NCBI GenBank assembly: GCA_937867335.1
Contig: CALMKX010000238.1
Span: forward strand, 1 to 64,000
Origin: an uncultured Acidobacteriota bacterium
GTDB lineage: Bacteria; Acidobacteriota; Thermoanaerobaculia; Multivoradales; SZUA-115
Direction of reading: 5' to 3'
DNA: 64,000 nt
The position numbers were made by a program, and so were the translations under genes. Of the stretch, positions 25,926-32,789 are shown piece by piece (within the stretch, counting starts at the first letter, position 1; every line of letters starts with the position of its first letter). The notes below the pieces were generated by a model. The model saw nothing but the letters and a program-made list of their open reading frames with translations, was not told the origin of the DNA and did not search any database.

Positions 25926-27356
25926 TTGCTGACCGTGCGTCGCCGCTTCGGGTTCAAGGCTTCCTTCCTCACGGCCCTCGCCGTCATCGCCCTCGCTCTG
26001 GGCGCCGGGCCTCGCGGCGGGGAGCGACCCGTCGAGCACCCGATCGTGCTTTTCACCCTCGAGGGTCTGAGGCCGGATGTGGTGGCGGGGCTGGGAGGCG
26101 AACCGGGCTGGACTCCCAACTTCGATCGCTTTCTGCGCTCGGCAGATTGGGCCGGTCGGGCCGTGGCGCCCTCGAGCGCTCTGATCCCTTCGACCGTCTC
26201 TCTCCTGACCGGCTTGCGACCCTGGCAGCACCAGGTGATCGCCCCGGGCGAGAAGGTGCTCGACCTCAGCCTGTTCACCCTGGGCGAGCGCCTCTCAGAC
26301 CTCGGCTACCAGGCTCGCGGCTACACCGACAGCACCGATCTGGCAGCCGGCTTCGGCTTCTCTCGGGGCCTCCGCTCCTTTACGGCCCTTCGCCGCGGGG
26401 CACGGGCCGCTTCGGACCTGGCCTCGCTCGGTTCCCGCAAGCAGTTCGTCTGGATCCACCTGCCGGCTCCCGCGCCGCCCTATCTGCGCAAGCCCTGGAT
26501 GGTGAAGCGTCTCGGCACGAGCGGGCCCGAGCTCCCCCAGCGAGTGGACGCCGGCGACTTCGAGCCCTACCTCGATCCGGCCGTGCCGCTGCCGGCAGCC
26601 CGCCGCGAGGAGCTGTGGGCCATGTACCGCCTCAACGTGGTGAACGCCGACACGCTGCTCGGGCGCCTCCTCTCGGCCCTCGACAGCCGTCCGGACGGCC
26701 AGCAGGCGATCGTCGCGGTCACCTCGCTCTATGGACAAGAGTTCCGTGAGCAGGGCCAGATCGGCGCCGGCCTGGGGCTGGGGCGTAGCGAGATCGAGGT
26801 GCCGCTCGCGATCCGCTTGCCCCGGGGCTTCTCTCGCAAGCTGGCTCCGCCGCCGACCGAGCGGGTGGAACTCTTGCGGCTTTCCTCGACGCTGCTCGAG
26901 GCCGCCGGGGGCGAGGCCCCGCCGGCTCTGCCGCCGAGCCTTTTCCACCGCAGCTCCACACCGCTTCTTTCCGAGCTGTACCAGGTGGCGGGAGCCAACG
27001 AGTTCTCGCTCGTCGAGGGGGATCTGCAGCTACGCTGGCGGGCCCGCTTCGCGGATGCCGAGAGCCTGTACTTCAAGCTCAGGCGGGAGAGCCTCGGCCA
27101 GGAGCGGGAGTCTCCCGCTCGGCAATCGCTGCGGGCCCTGGTCGGCCGGCTGAACAGCCTGTTCCGCCGCTCACTGCCTCTTTCGGGCGCGATCGGCCCG
27201 CCCCAGCTCAGCCTCGAGCGCTGGCTCGCCCAGGGCACCGAACGGGTGGAGGATCCGGACCAGGCCCGAGCGATGGCCGAGCGGCTGCGCCTTGCCTGGG
27301 GGCGCTCGGTGGGCGCCGAGCGGCCGCGGGAGCAGGAAGAGCGGGAGCGGCGCTAG
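25926..27356 (+). CDS. Sulfatase/alkaline-phosphatase-fold protein
   Basis: The 476-residue exported or anchored protein has a hydrophobic segment (about residues 13-27). It then shows sulfatase-like landmarks: VLFTLEGLRPDVV where 'DtLRaD' is usual, GWTPNFDRFLRSAD, and ALIPSTVSLLTGLRPWQHQV at the catalytic-residue region. The usual C/S-x-P-x-R formylglycine motif is absent and the first metal Asp appears to be replaced (TLEGLRPD), so activity is doubtful or altered. It may be a lipid-headgroup transferase-like or degenerate enzyme. TTG at 25926 is the start used; GTG at 25935 is an alternative. Confidence 0.7.
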   Translation: MLTVRRRFGFKASFLTALAVIALALGAGPRGGERPVEHPIVLFTLEGLRPDVVAGLGGEPGWTPNFDRFLRSADWAGRAVAPSSALIPSTVSLLTGLRPWQHQVIAPGEKVLDLSLFTLGERLSDLGYQARGYTDSTDLAAGFGFSRGLRSFTALRRGARAASDLASLGSRKQFVWIHLPAPAPPYLRKPWMVKRLGTSGPELPQRVDAGDFEPYLDPAVPLPAARREELWAMYRLNVVNADTLLGRLLSALDSRPDGQQAIVAVTSLYGQEFREQGQIGAGLGLGRSEIEVPLAIRLPRGFSRKLAPPPTERVELLRLSSTLLEAAGGEAPPALPPSLFHRSSTPLLSELYQVAGANEFSLVEGDLQLRWRARFADAESLYFKLRRESLGQERESPARQSLRALVGRLNSLFRRSLPLSGAIGPPQLSLERWLAQGTERVEDPDQARAMAERLRLAWGRSVGAERPREQEERERR

Positions 27357-27369
27357 CGCCGACTACGCG

Positions 27370-27397
27370 AGCTGGCCGGCACTGGCCTTGGCCAGCT
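27370..27397. repeat. Inverted repeat between sulfatase gene and tRNA-Met
   Basis: Perfect arms AGCTGGCC/GGCCAGCT (8 bp) with a 12-nt loop, 14 nt past the sulfatase-fold gene. There is no T-run; possible transcript end. Confidence 0.4.
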
Positions 27398-27454
27398 GCG
27401 AACGGGCCGCCGAGAGGTTCCGCGGGTGGCCCTGTCCGGGGCCCTGCGTCGATA

Positions 27455-27460
27455 TATACT
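27455..27460 (+). promoter_or_regulatory. Candidate -10 box for tRNA-Met
   Basis: TATACT (5/6 to TATAAT) stands out in GC-rich DNA, about 33 nt before the tRNA. The -35 is poor (TGTCCG at 16-nt spacing). Confidence 0.4.
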
Positions 27461-27492
27461 CGCCGTTCGCGACCTCCCGAGGCCGCATAGCC

Positions 27493-27565
27493 GGGTCCAT
27501 AGCTCAGCGGTGAGAGCAACCGGCTCATAACCGGCAGGTCCCTGGTTCGAATCCAGGTGGACCCA
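27493..27565 (+). tRNA. tRNA-Met(CAT)
   Basis: Acceptor GGGTCCA/TGGACCC, D-arm GCTC/GAGC, anticodon loop CTCATAA (anticodon CAT), T-arm CCTGG/CCAGG, discriminator A, no encoded CCA. The acceptor starts with a paired G:C, unlike initiator tRNA, so it is an elongator; a lysidine-modified tRNA-Ile2 cannot be excluded from the sequence alone. It lies only 19 nt before the next ATG. Confidence 0.92.
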
Positions 27566-27584
27566 CTCCGCCGAAGGAAGTTGG

Positions 27585-28328
27585 ATGACCAGCCACCTCG
27601 AAGACATTGTGAAGCTGGAGGCAGCACTGACCGAGCTCGCCTCTCGAGAGAGTCAACTGAACGAGATCCCGGACTGGATGCGCGAGCTCCACACCGAGCA
27701 CGCCGCGAGACTGGCCGAGATCAAGGCCCTTGAAGACGCCGCCGAGGCCGCCCGCGAAGAGCGCCGTACCGCCGAAGCGGCGATCGCCGAGGCCCAGGAG
27801 CGGCTCAAGAAGTACCAGCAGCAAATCCACCAAGTCACCAACCAGCGCGAGTACGGGGCCCTGCTCCAAGAGATCGACTCCGCCAAGACCAAGATCAGCG
27901 AAGCCGAGACCGTGGCCGTGGGCGCCCTCGAACGGCGGGAGATGGCGGAAACGCGGCTCGCCGAGGAGCGCGCGGCCTTTGCCGCCCTGGACACCCGCTA
28001 CGCCGTAGAGCTTTCGCGCTGGGAAGGCGAGAAGCCCGGCATCTCGGAGCGGATCGGCGAGCTGCGGGAGCTGATCGGCACCCTCCGCGACCGGCTGCCG
28101 AAGGGCTCGGTGTCCCTGTTCGATCGCGTCCGCCAGCGCTATAACGGCACCGGGATCGCTCAGATCCTGGAGGTCGAACGCGGCGGCCGTGGCCCCAAGG
28201 TGTGGCATTGCGGCGCCTGCAACTACAGCGTGCGACCGCAGGTGGTGGTGCAGGTCCGAACTACCGGCGCGTTGCTCCAGTGCGATGGCTGCAAGCGCAT
28301 CCTCTACGTCACGGTCGAGAGCGCATGA
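27585..28328 (+). CDS. C4 zinc-ribbon, coiled-coil protein (DUF164/zf-RING_7 family)
   Basis: The 247-residue protein has a long antiparallel coiled coil (about residues 1-170), typical of this family, containing QVTNQREYGALLQEIDSAK. A C-terminal zinc ribbon follows with the pairs HCGAC (about 207) and CDGC (about 233). The family is widespread and thought to bind nucleic acid or ribosome-related partners; its exact role is not settled. It opens an operon in which each following gene overlaps the one before. Its stop overlaps the RNase H-like ATG (ATGA). Confidence 0.88.
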   Translation: MTSHLEDIVKLEAALTELASRESQLNEIPDWMRELHTEHAARLAEIKALEDAAEAAREERRTAEAAIAEAQERLKKYQQQIHQVTNQREYGALLQEIDSAKTKISEAETVAVGALERREMAETRLAEERAAFAALDTRYAVELSRWEGEKPGISERIGELRELIGTLRDRLPKGSVSLFDRVRQRYNGTGIAQILEVERGGRGPKVWHCGACNYSVRPQVVVQVRTTGALLQCDGCKRILYVTVESA

Positions 28329-28762
28329 GCCGCAGCGGGCGGGCGTGGATCGATGGCGGCTCGCGGGGCAATCCCGGGCCGGCCGGGTTCGGAGTCTTGC
28401 TGGAGACGGAAGAGGGACGGGAGGAGATTCTCGGCTACCTCGGCAAGACCACCAACAACGTGGCGGAGTACACCGGCCTCCTCGCCGCCCTGACACGCGC
28501 CACCCAGATGGGGCTCGAGGAGCTCCAGATCTCGAGCGACAGTGAGCTCCTGGTGCGCCAGATGAGCGGCCGCTACCAGGTCAAGGCTCTTCACCTGGTG
28601 CCGTTCTACCGGCGAGCGCTCGAGCTCAAGCGGAGTCTCAAGCGGCTCACCTTGAGGCATGTGCCGCGGAGCGAGAACTCCGAAGCCGACGGCCTTGCCA
28701 ACCAGGCGATCGACACCCGGGCTCGGGTGCCGGAGTGGCTGGTGCTGCCGGGCCATGGCTGA
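28325..28762 (+). CDS. RNase HI-family protein
   Basis: The 145-residue protein is one RNase H domain. It has AWIDGGSRGNPGPAGFGVLL (first Asp), NNVAEYTGLLAAL (Glu), ISSDSELLVRQMSG (Asp) and NSEADGLANQAI (last Asp), so all four metal ligands are present. It resembles the compact archaeal/actinobacterial RNase HI type without the basic handle. It should cleave the RNA strand of RNA-DNA hybrids. Its start overlaps the preceding stop by 4 nt and its end overlaps the YggS gene by 8 nt. Confidence 0.9.
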   Translation: MSRSGRAWIDGGSRGNPGPAGFGVLLETEEGREEILGYLGKTTNNVAEYTGLLAALTRATQMGLEELQISSDSELLVRQMSGRYQVKALHLVPFYRRALELKRSLKRLTLRHVPRSENSEADGLANQAIDTRARVPEWLVLPGHG

Positions 28763-29468
28763 GACCGGAATCGCCGACAGGCTGGCCCGCATCGAGGAAC
28801 GGATCGCTCGGGCCTGTGCTCGGGTAGGCCGCCATCCCGCCGAGGTGACGTTGGTGGGCGCGAGCAAGCAGCAGAGCCTCGAGACCCTGGCCGCGGCGCA
28901 CCAAGCCGGGCTCAAGATCTTCGGCGAGAACCGCGTTCAGGAAGCCATCACCAAGGCCCGAAGCCTGCCTTCGTCGATCGAATGGCATCTGATCGGCCCG
29001 CTCCAGACCAACAAGGCCCGAGTGGCCGCCGAGCTCTTCCACACCGTGCATTCGGTGGATCGGCTGCGCGTGGCCGAGGCCCTGGCCGCGGAGATCGGCC
29101 GGCTGGGCAAGCGGTTGCCTTGCTTCCTAGAGATCAACCTGGGCGAAGAGGAGTCCAAGCACGGCTTCTCGCCGGTCGACCTGCCGGCCCAGCTCGAGCC
29201 CATCGCTCGCCTCGAGGCCCTGCGAGTGGTCGGTCTGATGGCCATCCCTCCCTTCGGCGACACCCCGGAAGACTCCCGCCCCTGGTTTCGGCGCCTGCGC
29301 AAGCTCGCCGACGAGGTCGCCGCGACGGGTCTCTTCGACTCCTTCGAGAGTCGCCTGTCCATGGGCATGAGCGACGATTTCGAGGTGGCGATCGAAGAAG
29401 GAGCCACCCACGTGCGCGTGGGGACGGCCTTGTTCGGCGCTCGTACGCCCCGCCCCGAGCAGGCATGA
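28755..29468 (+). CDS. yggS: PLP homeostasis protein (YggS/PLPBP family)
   Basis: The 237-residue protein is a single alanine-racemase-like TIM barrel. The PLP lysine is in TLVGASKQQS (Lys38). FGENRVQEA, EWHLIGPLQTNKAR, HTVHSVDRL, LEINLGEEESKHGF and a phosphate-binding end LSMGMSDDFEVAIEEGATHVRVGTALFG segment follow (residues about 202-229). It has no catalytic activity in studied members and buffers free PLP. ATG at 28755 is favoured by overlap with the RNase H gene and by the family start. Confidence 0.95.
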   Translation: MAETGIADRLARIEERIARACARVGRHPAEVTLVGASKQQSLETLAAAHQAGLKIFGENRVQEAITKARSLPSSIEWHLIGPLQTNKARVAAELFHTVHSVDRLRVAEALAAEIGRLGKRLPCFLEINLGEEESKHGFSPVDLPAQLEPIARLEALRVVGLMAIPPFGDTPEDSRPWFRRLRKLADEVAATGLFDSFESRLSMGMSDDFEVAIEEGATHVRVGTALFGARTPRPEQA

Positions 29469-29758
29469 GCGGCATCGCCTTCGAGCTGCCGGCCGGCCCG
29501 GCTCGACTGCTGGCCCACGATTCCCTGCCCCTGCCTGCCGACGCCACACCCTGGCTGATCGCGCGCCTGCTCGAGGACGGCGACCGCGTGGACCTCGCCT
29601 GGCTGTTCTCCACGGTGGGTCGGCGGGATATCTGCGCCTGGTTTCGCCTGCATGGCGGCCGCCGGCTGTCTCGCCGGAGCGCGGCCTATTGGGCCGCGGT
29701 ACTGGGCGAGCCGCCGGTGGACCCTCATCCTCTGGCCGAAGAACTGTGGTCGCTCTGA
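29465..29758 (+). CDS. DUF6922-like small protein, partner of AbiEii-like gene
   Basis: The 97-residue protein has the pattern I associate with DUF6922: PWLIARLLEDGDRVDLAWLF, then RRDICAWFRLHGGRRLSRRS and AAYWAAVLGEP. Such proteins commonly precede AbiEii nucleotidyltransferases. It overlaps yggS by 4 nt (ATGA) and the AbiEii-like gene by 13 nt. By position it is the likely antitoxin or regulatory partner; no DNA-binding helix-turn-helix is obvious. Confidence 0.7.
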   Translation: MSGIAFELPAGPARLLAHDSLPLPADATPWLIARLLEDGDRVDLAWLFSTVGRRDICAWFRLHGGRRLSRRSAAYWAAVLGEPPVDPHPLAEELWSL

Positions 29759-30417
29759 GCCCGGCCCATCCTCAGAGCCTCACGGCCGAATCTCACCGGG
29801 TCCTCGCCCGGCTCGCGGGCGCGAGCTTCGCCCCGGAGGTCTACCTGGCCGGCTCCGCCGCGCTCGCCCTCTACCTCGGCCACCGCCCGGTCCGCGAACT
29901 CGACCTGATGAGCGCCACCAACCGGCTGGCCCCCGCGGATCGTCGGGATCTGCTCGCCGAGGTGCTGGCACTGTTTGCCGGCACCCAGGTCGAAACCGCC
30001 CGTGACGGCTACTTCTTCGCCTCGCTCGAGGGCGTCGGCCTGCGCATCCACTACTACCCCTATCCGCTGGTCGAGCCGCCGGCCGAAGTCGATGGCCTTG
30101 CCGTGGCCTCCGCGGTCGATCTTGGTTTGATGAAGCTCGGTGCGATCATCAGCCGAGGCACGAGGCGGGATTTCCTCGACCTCTACCTGCTCTGCCGGCA
30201 GCTGCCGCTGGCCACTCTGCTCGACGCGGCGTCGGGGAAGTTCGGCCATGTGCGGGATTTCACCCTCCAGGCGCTCAAGGGGCTTGTCGATTTCTCCCAG
30301 GTGGCCGGCGAGCCCATGCCCCGGCTGGCGCGGCCGGTGACCTGGGAAGAGGTCGAGAGCTGGGCGCTGGCCGAGGTCCGCAGCCTCTCGGAAGCCTTCA
30401 CCGGAGCGGCCCCATGA
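29746..30417 (+). CDS. AbiEii-like nucleotidyltransferase (toxin-family)
   Basis: The 223-residue protein matches the AbiEii/AbiGii family. The nucleotidyltransferase motif is VYLAGSAALALYLGHRPVRE followed by LDLM. The downstream signature is DLGLMKLGAIISRGTRRDFL, then DLYLLCRQLPL. In most relatives the metal motif is D-x-D; here it reads E-L-D, and the usual GG is AGS. AbiEii toxins transfer nucleotides, in studied cases to tRNA. The start is GTG at 29746, inside the DUF6922 gene; its stop overlaps hutI (ATGA). It may be a toxin, or a domesticated enzyme given its place inside a metabolic operon. Confidence 0.75.
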   Translation: MVALSPAHPQSLTAESHRVLARLAGASFAPEVYLAGSAALALYLGHRPVRELDLMSATNRLAPADRRDLLAEVLALFAGTQVETARDGYFFASLEGVGLRIHYYPYPLVEPPAEVDGLAVASAVDLGLMKLGAIISRGTRRDFLDLYLLCRQLPLATLLDAASGKFGHVRDFTLQALKGLVDFSQVAGEPMPRLARPVTWEEVESWALAEVRSLSEAFTGAAP

Positions 30418-31661
30418 GCGACTTGCTGATCGTCAACCTGGCCGAGGTGGCCACCCCCGAGGGCAAGACCCCGGCCCACGGCCACGCCCAGGGGCGGCTA
30501 CGGCGGTACTCAGGGGCCGAAGTCCTGTGCCGGGAAGGGCGCATCGCTTTCGTCGGCTCCCCCGCGGAGCGCGAGGCCCGCTTCGGCGAGCTTGGGGGGC
30601 TGCCACGGCTGGACGGCGCCGGTGGCACGCTGGTCCCGGGCTTCGTGGACGCGCACACCCACCTGCCCTGGGCCGGTAGCCGCGAGCACGAGCTGGCGGC
30701 ACGGCTGGCCGGCAAGAGCTACCTGGAGATCGCCGCGGCGGGAGGCGGCATCCTCTCGACGGTCGCCGCCACCCGTGCGGCCAGCGAAGACGAGCTCGCT
30801 CTGGCCACCCTCGGCCGCCTCGACCGCATGCTCGCCTGGGGCACCACCACGGCCGAGGCCAAGAGCGGCTACGGGCTCTCGCTGGAGGACGAGCTCAAGC
30901 AGCTGCGGGCGATCCGCCGCGCTGGGGCCGCGCATGTGGTGGAGGTGGTTCCGACGCTGATGGCCGCCCATGAAGTACCGGCCGAGTACCGGGACCGGCG
31001 AGAGGAGTACCTGGATCTGGTCTGCCACGAGATCACCCCTGCGGCCGCCGAAGAGGGCCTCGCCCACTTCTGCGACGTCTTCTGCGAACGGGGTGTGTTC
31101 AGCGTGGAGGAATCCCGCCGGGTGCTCGAGGCGGGGCGCCGGTGCGGGCTCATCCCCCGTCTCCACGCCGACGAATTCGCCGACTCCGGCGCTGCCGAGC
31201 TCGCGGCCGAGCTGGGTGCAGCTTCGGCGGATCACCTGATCGCGGTCTCCGAGCCCGGCATCGAGGCCCTGGCTCGCGCCGGGGTGACCGCCGTGCTGCT
31301 ACCGACGGTGAGCTTCTTCCTGCGCCAGGACGCCTACGCCCCGGCGCGCCGGCTGGTGGCGAGCGGCGCCCCGGTGGCCCTGGCGACCGACTGCAACCCC
31401 GGCTCCTCGCACACCGAGAACCTGCTCTTCTCCTTCTGGCTCGGGGTGTTCAAGCTCCACCTGACGATCGGCGAATGCCTCACGGCCATCACCCTCAACC
31501 CCGCCTGCGTGCTTGGCCGCGGCGGCGAGATCGGTACGATCGAGGAAGGGAAGAAGGCAGATCTCGTGCTGCTCGACGCCCCCAACCTCGACCACCTGGC
31601 CTACCACTTCGGGATCAACCCGATCGCAGCCGTGGTCAAGGGCGGGCAGCGGGTGGTGTGA
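30414..31661 (+). CDS. hutI: Imidazolonepropionase HutI
   Basis: The 415-residue amidohydrolase has the first metal motif FVDAHTHLPWAGSREHE, then GGGILSTVAATR, AKSGYGLSLEDELKQL, LHADEFADSG (metal His) and LATDCNPGSSHTE (Asp). These match HutI, which hydrolyses imidazolonepropionate to formiminoglutamate in histidine degradation. The full length is present. No other hut gene is in the window; it ends an operon of unrelated genes, with ATG overlapping the preceding stop. Confidence 0.96.
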   Translation: MSDLLIVNLAEVATPEGKTPAHGHAQGRLRRYSGAEVLCREGRIAFVGSPAEREARFGELGGLPRLDGAGGTLVPGFVDAHTHLPWAGSREHELAARLAGKSYLEIAAAGGGILSTVAATRAASEDELALATLGRLDRMLAWGTTTAEAKSGYGLSLEDELKQLRAIRRAGAAHVVEVVPTLMAAHEVPAEYRDRREEYLDLVCHEITPAAAEEGLAHFCDVFCERGVFSVEESRRVLEAGRRCGLIPRLHADEFADSGAAELAAELGAASADHLIAVSEPGIEALARAGVTAVLLPTVSFFLRQDAYAPARRLVASGAPVALATDCNPGSSHTENLLFSFWLGVFKLHLTIGECLTAITLNPACVLGRGGEIGTIEEGKKADLVLLDAPNLDHLAYHFGINPIAAVVKGGQRVV

Positions 31662-31682
31662 GGCGCCGCGACGGCGGCCGCT

Positions 31683-31970
31683 TCAGGACGCTTCTTCGCG
31701 GTGGCCGACGCGCCGCTCGAGCTCCAGCACGCTCTCCTCGAGAGCCTCGAACCGCCGGCCGAGCTCTTGGTGGCCCAGGCGAACCAGCGACCGCACTTCC
31801 GTGAACTCGGCCAGCGTGCCGCTCGCAAGGCTACCGAGCTCCTCGCGAGTCGCCGAAACCCCCTCGGCCACCAGACGGAGGTCCCCACGCAAGCCTTCCG
31901 CCACCACGTCGAAGTGGCGCCGCGTGGCGGCAAGCTCACTCAGCAGGCGCTCGAAGGCATGGGCATCCAT
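31683..31970 (-). CDS. Small coiled-coil protein
   Basis: A 95-residue, almost wholly helical protein (LLSELAATRRHFDVVAEGLR, then RRFEALEESVLELERRVGHR) with heptad spacing. The ATG at 31970 has GAGGAG 8 nt upstream, which supports it as a gene. It is convergent with hutI, with a 21-nt gap. No family is recognised; similar short coiled-coil proteins are frequent in Acidobacteriota and Myxococcota. Confidence 0.65.
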   Translation of the reverse strand: MDAHAFERLLSELAATRRHFDVVAEGLRGDLRLVAEGVSATREELGSLASGTLAEFTEVRSLVRLGHQELGRRFEALEESVLELERRVGHREEAS

Positions 31971-32079
31971 CGTGGGCTCCTCTTCCAGGGTGTCGGCGCG
32001 CTGACTGGATTCTGCCCCACCTCGCAGGACTACTTCAAGGCCGTGGCGGGTAGGTTGTTCGCCGGTCTTGGCTAGCGGC

Positions 32080-32787
32080 TCAGGCGCCCACGAGTTCGTT
32101 CAGCCGGGTGCCGGAGACCACCTCCAGGGGCTCCTGGCCGCGGCGGAAGAGGCGGGCTCCCTGGGTGCCTCGGAGCCAGATCTCCTCGCCGCGGATCGAC
32201 AGCATCGCTCCCTCGCGCAGGCCCACCACGGGCGGCTCGTTCTCTTCGTGGAACTGGCGAATGCGCTCTTCCCGCGTCTCGCCCATGTGGGTGGAGCTCG
32301 GGTCGGGGTCCAGGTAGTGCGGGTTGAGATTGAACTTCACCAGCCCGAGAGCCTCGAAGCTGGGCGGCTCGAGGATCGGCATATCGTTGGTGGTCTTGAT
32401 CGAAATCGTCGCCACGTTCGAGCCGGCGCTCGAGCCGAGGTAGGGCATGCCGGCTGCGACCCGCTGGCGGATGGGCTCGAGCAGGCCCAGCGCGTAGAGC
32501 TTGTCGAGCAATCGGAAGGTGTTGCCGCCACCGATGAACAGGCTCTCGGCCTCGCGGATCGCCGCCGCCGGGTCCGAGGCCTCGTGGATCCCGGCAACTC
32601 TCACCTCGCGCAGGGGGAAGTGGCGGGCCACGTTCTCGGTGTAGGCGGCCCAATCGGCCAGGGCGTAGGGCACGAAGAGCAGGCTGCGCGCCCCGCCCAG
32701 GGTGGCGCGGATCTCCTCCGCAGCGTGCTCGAGGTAGCCGCTGCCCCAGACCCTGGAGCTCGAGACGAGCAGGATTCGCCGCTCCAC
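32080..32787 (-). CDS. pepE: Peptidase E (alpha-aspartyl dipeptidase, S51)
   Basis: The 235-residue enzyme has the S51 landmarks in E. coli numbering: Ser120 in LGSSAGSN, Asp135 in TTNDMPIL and His157 in LNPHYLD. It also has FIGGGNTFRLLDKLY and THMGETREERIRQF. It cleaves Asp-X dipeptides in the cytoplasm. The GTG start at 32787 lies 2 nt after the stop of the M49-like gene, so the two are translationally coupled. Both neighbours act on short peptides, which suggests a peptide-utilisation unit. Confidence 0.95.
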   Translation of the reverse strand: MERRILLVSSSRVWGSGYLEHAAEEIRATLGGARSLLFVPYALADWAAYTENVARHFPLREVRVAGIHEASDPAAAIREAESLFIGGGNTFRLLDKLYALGLLEPIRQRVAAGMPYLGSSAGSNVATISIKTTNDMPILEPPSFEALGLVKFNLNPHYLDPDPSSTHMGETREERIRQFHEENEPPVVGLREGAMLSIRGEEIWLRGTQGARLFRRGQEPLEVVSGTRLNELVGA

Positions 32788-32789
32788 GA

